From positions 724,513-788,512 of the forward strand of contig CAIIXF020000004.1 in NCBI GenBank assembly GCA_903813345.2: a DNA stretch of 64,000 nucleotides, read 5' to 3'. Source of the stretch: Owenia fusiformis (Eukaryota > Annelida > Polychaeta > Sabellida > Oweniidae). This document shows positions 24,402-35,018 of this stretch, one piece after another. The notes under the pieces were generated by a model. The model saw only the letters and a program-made list of their open reading frames with translations, was not told the DNA's origin and searched no databases. A program made the translations under genes and the position numbers. Each line of letters opens with the position of its first letter. Position 1 is the stretch's first letter.

Positions 24402-25290
24402 CAAGAGAGTTCCTATCTCTGTTCTCTGTAAAGGATCACACTCTCTGAACTGCCCTCTGATTTGGTTCAACAATTTCACAACGATCACTTTCAGCCAATC
24501 AGAGAGTATCACAGAATATTATTCAGCCAATCAGAGAGTTCCTATCTCTGTTTTCTGTATATGTTCATACTCTCTGAACTGCCCTCTGATTTGGTTCAAC
24601 AATTTCACAAAAATCACTTTCAGCCAATCAGAGAATATCACAGAATATTATTCAGCCAATCAGAGAGTTCCTATCTCTGTTTTCTGTATATGTTCATACT
24701 CTCTGAACTGCCCTCTGATTTGGTTCAACAATTTCACAAAAATTACTTTTATCAAATCAGAGAGTATCACAGAATATTATTCAGCCAATCAGAGAGTTCC
24801 TATCTCTATACTCTGTAGAGGATCATCCTGTCTGAACTGCCCTTTGATTTGGTTCAACAATTTCACAAAAATCACTTTCAGCCAATCAGAGAATATCACA
24901 GAATATTATTCAGCCAATCAGAGAGTTCCTATCTCTGTTTTCTGTATATGTTCATACTCTCTGAACTGCCCTCTGATTTGGTTCAACAATTTCACAAAAA
25001 TTACTTTTATCAAATCAGAGAGTATCACAGAATATTATTCAGCCAATCAGAGAGTTCCTATCTCTATACTCTGTAGAGGATCATCCTGTCTGAACTGCCC
25101 TTTGATTTGGTTCAACAATTTCACAAAAATCACTTTCAGCCAATCAGAGAGTATCACAGAATATTATTCAGCCAATAAGAGAGTTCCTATCTCTGTTTTC
25201 TGTGTATGTTCATACTTTCTAATCTGTCCTCTAATTTGGTTGAACAATTTCATAAATAAAAATTGCTTGGAGCCAATCAGAGACCACCAC
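24402..25290. repeat. 129 bp minisatellite rich in CCAAT boxes
   Basis: Seven units of exactly 129 bp (43 codons). AGCCAATCAGAG, close to the NF-Y consensus, is intact at about 24493, 24525, 24622, 24654, 24783, 24880, 24912, 25041, 25138 and 25268, in pairs 32 bp apart where both copies survive. Each unit also has a CTCTGATTTGG word that can pair with the CCAATCAGAG word. Two unit types alternate in the middle. A 341-codon plus-strand frame with an ATG (24322-25347; units with NFTKITF and SENITEYYS) stays open, probably because the period is a multiple of three. Confidence 0.9.
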
Positions 25291-25491
25291 ACCAAAATAG
25301 CTTTAAAATGGGGTACTGATTTTTTGACCACAACCAAAGATGGCTGAAGACCTAACATTGACTCCACAAGGAATTTGATTGGTTCTTTGAAGAATCTTCT
25401 GCCATCTTCATGATATAAACACATTCGTTTTATGGTACATCCATCTCTCCCGCTCTAAAATATACTTTAACAGTAAAACATGTCTAATTTT

Positions 25492-26053
25492 CAGTAAAAC
25501 CTCTGCAAATTGAACATTTTTAGCCAAGAAAAAAGTTCAGTGTTGGTAGGTGTTAACTTCAAAGAGGGTCATTTATACAGATGTTTTTGTAAAGTGTGCA
25601 GAGGAAAGGTGTCTATTAGAGACAGAAGTTCACCATAGATACGTGTTCATTAAGACAGGAAAGGCGTCTATTAGAGACAGAGGTTCACCATAGATAAGTG
25701 TTCATTAAGACAGGAAAGGCGTCTATTAGAGACAGAAGTTCACCATAGATACGTGTTCATTAAGACAGGAAAGGCGTCTATTAGAGACAGAGGTTCACCA
25801 TAGATAAGTGTTCATTAAGACAGGAAAGGCGTCTATAAGAGACAGAGGTTCACCATAGATAAGTGTTCATTAAGACAGGAAAGGCGTCTATTAGAGACAG
25901 AAGTTCACCATAGATACGTGTTCATTAAGACAGGAAAGGCGTCTATTAGAGACAGAGGTTCACCATAGATAAGTGTTCATTAAGACAGGAAAGGTGTCTA
26001 TTAATGACAGAGGTTCACCATAGATAAGTGTTCATTAAGAGAGGTATCACTGT
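25492..26053. mobile_element. CAGTAAAACC-type MITE inflated by a 55 bp array
   Basis: Left end CAGTAAAACCTCTGC and right end GAGGTATCACTGTA. The inside consists of about eight 55 bp units from about 25600 to 26045 (AAGGCGTCTATTAGAGACAG, TTCACCATAGATAAGTGTTC). Units with AAGTTC plus ACGTG alternate with units having AGGTTC plus AAGTG, a two-unit higher-order pattern. Confidence 0.8.
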
Positions 26054-26292
26054 AATCAAAATGCAGAACATCAAATAACATGCTACACTGATATGTTCGT
26101 GATGTATTTATTATTTTTACAAAGGTGAACTGGAATATATTTTTTCATTATGCAAGAGAACATAGTCACAGGTGCAGTGTGGAGACAAAAAGTCTATGAA
26201 TCTATATATCTGTCTAGCTATAAAAACATTGTTATAAATGTTTTATTCTTTATTCTTTGTAAAAAGTCACAACAAAATCAGTATAATACATC

Positions 26293-26874
26293 ATAGGAAA
26301 ACCTGTATATTCAAACACCTCTCTCCTCAGAACACCTCTCAGAATGAACACCTCTCTACTCAGAACACCTCTCAGAATGAACACCTCTCTACTCAGAACA
26401 CCTCTCAGAATGAACACCTCTCTACTCAGAACACCTCTCAGAATGAACACCTCTCTACTCAGAACACCTCACAGAATGAACACCTCTCTACTCAGAACAC
26501 CTCTCAGAATGAACACCTCTCTACTCAGAACACCTCACAGAATGAACACCTCTCTACTCAGAACACCTCTCAGAATGAACACCTCTCTACTCAGAACACC
26601 TCTCAGAATGAACACCTCTCTACTCAGAACACCTCTCAGAATGAACACCTCTCTACTCAGAACACCTCTCAGAATGAACACCTCTCTACTCAGAACACCT
26701 CTCAGAATGAACACCTCTCTACTCAGAACACCTCTCAGAATGAACACTCTTTCTCTGTTCTAATTTTTGTTATCCACAAGCTCCCCATGTTAGAAAACCT
26801 TGATATGTGAACACCTGCTAATCCCAAAAAATATGTTCAGTGCTAATAGTATTAAGATTAGACAAGTTTTACTG
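26293..26874. mobile_element. CAGTAAAACC-type MITE inflated by a 33 bp array
   Basis: Left part GGAAAACCTGTATATTC (terminal CAGT lost) and right end AGATTAGACAAGTTTTACTG. About thirteen units of 33 bp (AACACCTCTCAGAATG plus AACACCTCTCTACTCAG) fill 26320-26750. Open frames of up to 190 codons across the array are artefacts. Confidence 0.8.
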
Positions 26875-27429
26875 CTGAAGCTGTTGAACCAATGTGAAAT
26901 ATCAAAAAATGTTTAGTTCCTAAATCTGAATATAAAATTCAAATTCAATATGAGAAGTGGCATGCCTACTAATCAGCCATCCGCTCGACAAGCTGACAAC
27001 AATAGATATCTTTATTTTTTAACCATGATATCAAACAGACAGACTGATAAAAGCTTTGGACAGCTTAAGATAAAACATCCTTGTTGCATAAAGCCAATAT
27101 AATAAAGAGCTGTCATTTACATCCATAATATTACAAGAAATAATTCATATCAACATGGTGGGAGTGGGTGTGTAAGAAGTTTATTCTTTCTTGAAATCAA
27201 TTGCTCATATATAGTTTGCATTAAAATGCTGAATTTATTATTTCCCATCACAGTGAGGAAGCACAAAGGGCACCATTTGAAAACACATAAAATATAAACC
27301 GAAAAGCAGTGGAAATATGTTCATATGAAAACATTTTCACATTCACGAAAGGTCACATACCTAGGGGGAAAAATTGTATTTTAAGGAAACGTGTTCATAT
27401 TTCTCAGAAATGTGTTCACACTTCAAGAA
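26875..27429. other. No gene seen
   Basis: Unique AT-rich sequence with no repeat or exon that I can support. Confidence 0.45.
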
Positions 27430-27561
27430 GCTCACTTTATGGTATAACTCAGCATTGTCAGGATTGAGAAGAAGACATGCCACCATGTACCATGGCAATG
27501 ATTTCAGCTGTCCATTATGGCAAGCAAGATGCAATGCAACCAGAACAGATCCATCAAATAT
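27430..27561 (-). pseudogene. Ankyrin-repeat-like fragment, possibly a relic exon
   Basis: The minus strand reads GSVLVALHLACHNGQL, close to the ankyrin helix-turn-helix consensus (ALHLA..G), continuing KSLPWYMVACLLL before losing resemblance. The frame has a stop shortly upstream and no good acceptor; a GTGAGC donor-like word follows the codons for ELYHK. Ankyrin units are usually 33 residues; here there seems to be an insertion after NGQL. It may be a decayed exon, an exon with a poor splice site, or chance. Confidence 0.3.
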
Positions 27562-28199
27562 CATACATGTATATGCCAGTTTTTCATGATTTTTCATTGA
27601 TTTTAACGATTCTCAAATGGCTACAAATCAATTTTTAATTTTCCACAGAACATTTTCCTTTAATCCATTCAGAAATTACATTGAGTCATCCGGAATAGAA
27701 ATGCAAATCAGCAGAAGTGAATACAAAGCAGCGATCTGATTGATTGGCAGGTTTTATGCAACACAATCCCAATCTGTTCTATAGACTTCTCAATATCTTC
27801 TCAAATTAGTCGATTGAAAAGTAGTCAAAATGCAATTTTGCCAAATCAACCAAAGCAGCAATAAACCCAATTGAATATTACACTCCACATAACATTATAT
27901 AATAGAAATGTCAGAAGCAGTCCTCGTTGATTCCTATAAAGCTGAACCATGGAAAAACTACATAGGCTATCCTGATGATATAAAAGTTAAACCAGATCTA
28001 TAAAAGGAGCTAGAAATAGAGAGAAATCTCCATACCAACGGTGAAACAACTGGCAAGGGAAAAGTCTTTATGATACTTATGTTGCCGAGTGTTTTAGAAA
28101 TGGTTACACAGTTGCTAAGCAACACATCTAAAACCTGCCCGACTAGATAAGTTTTTGTATCCATGAATCTGAACATCTGTTAATGCATAAAACGATTAA

Positions 28200-28587
28200 A
28201 ATAAAGATTTCGTGCATAATTCCCAGCTGTTAAAAAGAATGCCTTAACCAGGGTTGGGCATACAAATTATTAACGGAATGACTGACACAATGTGATATTG
28301 ATGAAAATTGTTAGGTAACTTCTCGTAATGGAATCTCGGTTTAGACATTTTCTTGATTGCGGCTTTCATTAAATAGGTTTTATTTTAGACATGCTTTTGA
28401 CGTGAGCATATTCCCATTTCACTCAAAAAGTTTCTAAGTAATTAGGTTTTTGTGATAGGTTCGTATCAGTTTTTCTGTCTGTCAATGAATGGTGCAATTT
28501 CTTAGGCCATATGATTTAATATAAATGGTTATTGGTTCTTATAATTAAGTGTAAAGTGGAACTAGAGGCTCTTATGAATAACAAGCT
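28200..28587. other. Unique DNA, no gene seen
   Basis: Non-repetitive AT-rich sequence between the ankyrin-like fragment and the next array. No supported exon. Confidence 0.4.
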
Positions 28588-28800
28588 GGTGAAAGGAGGT
28601 TCTCCTAATGGTCAAAGAAGGTTCTTCTAATGATGAAAGGAGGTTCTCCTAATGGTGAAAGGAGGTTCTCCTAATGGTGAAAGGAGGTTCCCATGGAATA
28701 AGGGGGTTCTAATGATGATAAGAGGTTCTCATGATAAAAAGGGATTCACTTTGTGGTAGAAGAATGTCCTCATGGTAGAGGGGGTTCTTACAGTAGAAAG
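28588..28800. repeat. About 22 bp decaying minisatellite
   Basis: Units of the type AAAGGAGGTTCTCCTAATGG, regular at 28590-28690 and degenerate towards 28800. Confidence 0.85.
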
Positions 28801-28884
28801 TGGTTCTCCTAGAATGGGGTTATCTTTCTGAACAATGAAAAAATAGAAGAGGGGAGAAGAGACAAAACTGAAGAAGAGATTTAC

Positions 28885-28918
28885 CAGAGTCTCACTAGCT
28901 AATGCTTGTGGCTGATCC
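28885..28918 (-). CDS. Possible 34 bp exon (minus-strand chain 2)
   Basis: On the minus strand the acceptor TTCTCTACTATCTCTGAAAG precedes 34 bases, then a donor GTAAAT. In the phase needed to follow the exon at 34260-34314 it reads DQPQALASETL and ends in phase 0. The exon is short and the donor ordinary, so it may be coincidental. No later exon was found. Confidence 0.25.
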
Positions 28919-29013
28919 CTTTCAGAGATAGTAGAGAACATGGAACCCAAAATGACAATGGCACATACAGTATGAATATATTCTTTATAATACAGCAATA
29001 CCCTGTGATTCAT

Positions 29014-30104
29014 GCTATATGTTAATAATAGAATATTCTAAATGTCTCATAGCTGGGACATTTCATTTTCCATTTAAAAGCCAAATGTACTTGCCATCAT
29101 ATTTGTAATATAATGCCTCATCAGATGATATTTTAAAAGCTATCCATTTTATTTGGATTTGTCATCACCAGTTACTCTCTACTCAATTAACAATCTCACT
29201 TTTTCTTAAAATGGTGCTAAATCCCTTCTCTAACATTTGTTTGATTTGGGTTCTCAAAAGATACCTTTATCATCATCTATGCTCTGTGCTCAGGGCACTA
29301 AATCCAAACTATGCCTCTTTTTGGTTTAAGTATCTCAATATTTCATTTTGTACTTGACAGATTTTCAGGGTGGCATTTAATTCTTAACACATGCAGCACT
29401 GCAGCAGGAGCACCCATTTACTCTAAGAAGCAAGGGGGGAGAAAACCCAGGGTTCAAAGATGACATCCGCTTATAATGTAAATATTTATTGAAATGACAT
29501 CATCGCTGATTGGTTTAGCGAGTCGATCGTTGAGTGGTTCAAAACTAGGTCAATTTGAAAACTTTGAAACCAGGATGGAGGGTAAGTACTTCCGGGAAAG
29601 GAGGTGCGCGAAGGAGGAAATCGTATGTCATCAATTGAATCATGCGGTTTTCCCTCCTCTTCTAAGAAACCAACATAACATTTCCCTGATTGTTAGGTGA
29701 CATTTGCAAGCTTTTCAAATGGAAGCAAAATTCTTTCCAAAATCTCAAGCAGACTCAGTCCCCTCCCTCCTGCACTTCATCATTGGGGAAACCAATAGAA
29801 CACAAATCTAGCAGTTACTCAACTAAAGCAACTAGGATTCTCTAATCAACTTATTTCCCTCAGATGTTCTAATGTTCTCTGTGTAAATGTAGTATTAGAT
29901 GACTGCTATTATGCCTAGATGATATTGATTGTTTTTATGCAACATTAACATGTGAAATTAGATTTGTAACATATTTCTAGATGATAAGATAGTCACAGTC
30001 ATTGATTGTTGAATATACATTGTTATATCATACTGTTTTTATAATGTGTGTATCATCATTGTTGATAGCATAATACTGAATATATATTATCAGTGCTAGC
30101 TAAA
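29014..30104. other. No supported gene
   Basis: Unique AT-rich DNA. A 68-codon plus-strand frame at 29494-29700 resembles no known family and lacks clear splice signals. Confidence 0.45.
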
Positions 30105-30474
30105 TATACATCTTCATTGTTGGATGTGCATCATCATTGTTGGATGTGCATCATCATTGTTGGATGTGCATCATCATTGCTGGATGTGCATCATCATTGT
30201 TGGATGTGCATCATGATTGCTGGATGTACATCATCATTGCTGGATGTGCATCATCATTGTTGGATGTGCATCATCATTGCTGGATGTGCATCATCATTGT
30301 TGGATGTGCATCATGATTGCTGGATGTACATCATCATTGCTGGATGTGCATCATCATTGTTGGATGTGCATCATCATTGCTGGATATACATCATGATTGT
30401 CAGATGTGCATCATCATTGTTGGATGTGCATCATCATTGCTGGATATACATCATCATTGTTGGATGCATCATCA
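30105..30474. repeat. 20 bp minisatellite (about 18 copies)
   Basis: The unit TGGATGTGCATCATCATTGT has a strict 20 bp period and point variants (TACA, ATGATT, GCTGG). A block of about 100 bp is repeated within the array, showing higher-order duplication. Open frames of up to 149 codons are artefacts. Confidence 0.95.
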
Positions 30475-31924
30475 TTGTTTCTTGGGCAGCTTTGGCCAGG
30501 GAGAACACTGTCAAAGCCTGTATGCTAAAAAATTGTGGGTGAGCACTCCAGGGCAAAATGATAGGAGCAGGATCACAGCTAAAGAATTGGCCAGGGGGTC
30601 AATTGAAAAGGTGGCCACAATCCATCCATCAACACTTATTCCATTCAATTCTCTCCAAAATTTGAATAAAATACCAAACATGTTTATATTTATGCATAAT
30701 TAAGTCTTCCCTATCATAAAAGTAATAATCATTTACGCTAATGTCACTTTTTTCAACCATATTTAGAATTTCAAAAATATGACTGCAGATTCCACAGGGC
30801 TTGAACCCCCACATCAGCCTTCTACATTCTGTATAAAGTTGCCTCCAAGGGACTTAAGACTCTAAAGGTATTCTTACATGTAATCTCCCATTTCATTAAC
30901 ACTCACAAGTATGTGGAAATGCAGAATCAATATTAGAAATATATATTGAAGTCAAGTCAGAGAAGTATAAAGCCAACAATAACAGCAGAATTAAAACATT
31001 CCAAATACAATAAAACATGTTAGTTTTGCTTCCATGTTAAATTCTTTAAATTGCCTGAAATTCTATGAAGAGTTCATGTTTTACAATAGACAAATTATTA
31101 ACGCAAGTTGTGCAATGCTAATTTAGTAAAATAGCTACTACAATGAAGGATGACATCAAATTATAAGGTTTTTTCCAATTCAAGGTTTTCACAAAAATTT
31201 CTCGGAACAGGCTAAATAAATTAAAACAACAGGCAAAATTAATCAAAATCATGGATTTAACAAGCCTGCTGCTAATGAAATCCCTGCAACTGTTTCATTT
31301 TTTGAAAGAAGCAACAAAAAGGCCACAATGTTCAATTTTTGTGATTCCAAACTTAGCATAAAATCCAACCCCATACATATTATGGCATCTACTACTGGTA
31401 GTCAGGCCCATTAGCTCTCCAGATTTTCTGCAAAGCCACACTATTAATTATAAATGTAAAAATGTCTGTCACCTAGGTTGCAGTTCAATGCCTAAATGCT
31501 GGGGAGGTCAAAGTGACATGATAAACAAAAAGAGCAAATTCATAAATTTGAACCCTTTGCCATACTGATCATAAACTTTATCGTACCCTCTAAATATTAA
31601 AAACAAATGGGAATTTGCCGAGTCCATCATAATTGGTCTACTCAGCCATAGTTTCCATTGTATTGGTATGTGTCTCAATTTAGCAGTGCTGTTTGTTTGG
31701 CTGTAAAATTATCTATTTTAGTCAGAGTAACTAGTAATACTTTTGGAACTCAGGGTATATGGTTAAGTATAACATAAATGAGGTTGGAATTCTCATACAG
31801 AAACCTCAAACAAAATCTGAATCACCCGATGTTCCTTATTTGAGCTATCTTACAAGCCACGATCTAAGATTTTGAAACTTAAAGATGATGTTTGCTACAA
31901 GAACATGCATAAGGAAGGACATAT
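30475..31924. other. Unique DNA, no gene called
   Basis: A minus-strand open stretch ends at a donor-like GTAAATG at about 30734; it contains a GGGTTCAAGCCC word resembling a Pol III B box, and no partner A box was found. The part at 31000-31450 is complex and non-repetitive. Confidence 0.4.
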
Positions 31925-33985
31925 TAAGTCCCCCCCAGAGCATGTTAACCCATTATATTTGTTCAATCATATATCAAGATGGTCCAGGGTTAGAGCATCA
32001 GTCCAATCAATTAATTAGCTACAAGGATAAACACAAGGACATGTTAACCCATTGTATTCGTTCAATCACATGTTATACCTTAATGGATCAAGATGTCTCA
32101 GTGTTAGAGCACCAGAATCAGTCTAATTAATTAATTAATTAGCTACAAGGATAAACACAAGGACATGTTAACCCATTATATTCGTTCAATCACATGTTAT
32201 ACCTTAATGGATCAAGATGTCTCAGTGTAAGAGCACCAGAATCAGTCTAATTAATTAATTAATTAGTTACAAGGATAAACACAAGGACATGTTAACCCAT
32301 TATATTCATTCAATCACATGTTATACCTTAATGGATCAAGATGTCTCAGTGTTAGAGCACCAGAATCAGTCTAATTAATTAATTAATTAATTAGCTACAA
32401 GGATAAACACAAGGACATGTAAACCCATTATATTCGTTCAATCACATGTTATACCTTAATGGATCAAGATGTCTCAGTGTTAGAGCACCAGAATCAGTCT
32501 AATTAATTAATTAATTCAGTAGCTACAAGGATAAATACAAGGACATGTTAACCCATTATATTCTTTCAATCACATGTAATGCCTTAATGGATCAAGATGT
32601 TTCAGTGTTAGAGCACCAGAATCAGTCTAATTAATTAATTAATTAGCTAAAAGGATAAACACAAGGACATGTTAACCTAAATCAGTCTAATTAATTAATT
32701 AATTAGCTACAAGGATAAACACAAGGACATGTTAACCTAAATCAGTCTAATTAATTAATTAATTAGCTACAAGGATAAACACAAGGACATGTTAACCCAT
32801 TATATTCTTTCAATCATATGTAATACCTTAATGGATCAAGATGTCTCAGTGTTAGAGCACCAGAATCAGTCTAATTAATTAATTAATTAGCTACAAGGAT
32901 AAACACAAGGACATGTTAACCCATTATATTATTTCAATCACATGTTATACCTTAATGGATCAAGATGTCTCAGTGTTAGAGCACCAGAATCAGTCTAATT
33001 AATTAATTAATTAGCTACAAGGATAAACACAAGGACATGTTAACCCATTATATTCATTCAATCACATGTTATACCTTAATGGATCAAGATGTCTCAGTGT
33101 TAGAGCACCAGAATCAGTCTAATTAATTAATTAATTAGCTACAAGGATAAACACAAGGACATGTTAACCCATTATATTATTTCAATCACATGTTATACCT
33201 TAATGGATCAAGATGTCTCAGTGTTAGAGCACCAGAATCAGTCTAATTAATTAATTAATTAGCTACAAGGATAAACACAAGGACATGTTAACCCATTATA
33301 TTCTTTCAATCACATGTAATGCCTTAATGGATCAAGATGTTTCAGTGTTAGAGCATCAGTCCAATCAATTAATTAGCTACAAGGATAAACACAAGGACAT
33401 GTTAACCCATTATATTCGTTCAATCACATGTTATACCTTAATGGATCAAGATGTCTCAGTGTTAGAGCACCAGAATCAGTCTAATTAATTAATTAACTAG
33501 CTACAAGGATAAACACAAGGACATGTTAACCTATTATATTCGTTCAATCACATGTTATACCTTAATGGATCAAGATGTCTCAGTGTTAGAGCACCAGAAT
33601 CAGTCTAATTAATTAATTAATTAGCTACAAGGATAAACACAAGGACATGTTAACCCATTATATTCTTTCAATCATATGTAATACCTTAATGGATCAAGAT
33701 GTCTCAGTGTTAGAGCACCAGAATCAGTCTAATTAATTAATTAATTAATTAGCTACAAGGATAAACACAAGGACATGTTAACCCATTATATTCTTTCAAT
33801 CATATGTAATACCTTAATAATGGATCAAGATGTTTCAGTGTTAGAGCATCAGTCCAATCAATTAATTAGCTACAAGGATAAACACAAGGACATGTTAACC
33901 CATTATATTCGTTCAATCACGTGTCATACCTTAATGGATGAAGATGTTTCAGTGTAAGAGCATCAGAATCAGTCTAATTAATCAA
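31925..33985. repeat. About 124 bp satellite with TTAATTAA linkers (about 17 copies)
   Basis: Each unit contains GGACATGTTAACCCATT, a CACATGTTATACCTTAATGG segment, GTCTCAGTGTTAGAGCACC and a linker of two to five TTAA tetramers. Linker length varies between copies. Several units at about 32650-32780 are truncated to the linker half. Copies are very similar, indicating recent spread. Confidence 0.95.
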
Positions 33986-34259
33986 TAGTTGCAATTTAAA
34001 GATCTCTCTTCAGTCTATGATGGCTAAAAGAACTCTGGCTTTCATCAAAAGTCTTCCTTGCAATTGTATTGAAATAATCTGTATATTGTAACTCTGGTAT
34101 ATATCCATGTATCTCTAGATTTGGCAAGTATCAGAATGAATGAAGATTTCGTCTCCCTTGTAAATGTATCAAAATAATTTGTATAATATAACTTTGGCAC
34201 AATGTGGATATAGGACTGGTCGATCATTCATATTACAAGATAAAGTAATTGGTACTTAC

Positions 34260-34314
34260 ATATAGCTCTGCTGTTTACTGAAGTTCCAGTTGATCTTGCA
34301 ATGAATCTGAATGT
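34260..34314 (-). CDS. Candidate 55 bp exon (minus-strand chain 2)
   Basis: Read on the minus strand, a strong acceptor (CTGGTTTGTTTTTTTCAG) and a strong donor (GTAAGTAC) frame 55 bases. Two frames are open. In the phase supplied by the exon at 39000-39073 the peptide is IQIHCKINWNFSKQQSY, and the junction codon is GAC. The exon ends with two bases of a codon. It is unique sequence just upstream of the TTAATTAA satellite. Splice-site quality makes it the best exon of this chain; the protein was not recognised. Confidence 0.45.
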
Positions 34315-35018
34315 CTGAAAAAAACAAACCAGTTCTAAGTTTAATCATTCATTCAGAAAATAAGAATACGTTTGAGATAATTCAGATTTTATCATCGTTA
34401 AAATTCAAACCATAAATGTTCACAATTACACTGACCCAAAAAGAATTGTTAATTGATTTTTTATCTTTGGGGGGTATTTTAAGTGTGAACATTTTTAGTG
34501 TGAATTAAATAAATGTTCAACTAGACAACAGCAACCCGATGGGATAACAAATTATTTTAGTGAATCATTAAGTGTAGTTAGAGGGTATCACAGTTCATTG
34601 ATTGAAATACAGGGTATTATTGTAAAATCAGATGTTGATGTCAGAGGAAAGTACAGTAACCTGATATGATTCAGGACAACACCACACACACAAGGAAGAT
34701 AAAGTAAATACATATGAGCTGACCTAAGACAGGAGTTAATTGTCTTCAACTGAGAGAAGAAGACCAGCACATGCCTTTATCTGTAAACCAATAAAATACA
34801 TCCCTTCATGAAATCTGCACTTTTGCTCATCTTTGACCTCCAAGATTACATGTTCTAGCAACACATTGTGTTTCAAGATGCAAATGAGATCAATCTAGCC
34901 ATTCGGAGCACCCTCCCCCACTACACCACCATCCCCCCACCTATGATGAATATTTAGCTTTAGATAGTGATGCGATGTGTCAGCAAGATGAATTTAGCAG
35001 GGAATAATAATAACTTCA
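34315..35018. other. Intron-like unique DNA
   Basis: No gene. A GATGGGATAA word near 34534 matches the edge of the repeat at 8510-9680. Confidence 0.4.

Noticed and set aside
26238-26810. 190-codon frame of repeated STQNTSQNEHL units and its shadows
   Set aside because: Product of the 33 bp array inside a MITE.
30093-30703. Histidine- and cysteine-rich open frames
   Set aside because: The 20 bp minisatellite cycles through three frames without a stop; no gene context.
30734-30830. Minus-strand segment CRRLMWGFKPCGIC to a GTAAATG donor, with a B-box-like GGGTTCAAGCCC
   Set aside because: Phase does not fit the neighbouring chain, and no A box supports a tRNA or SINE.
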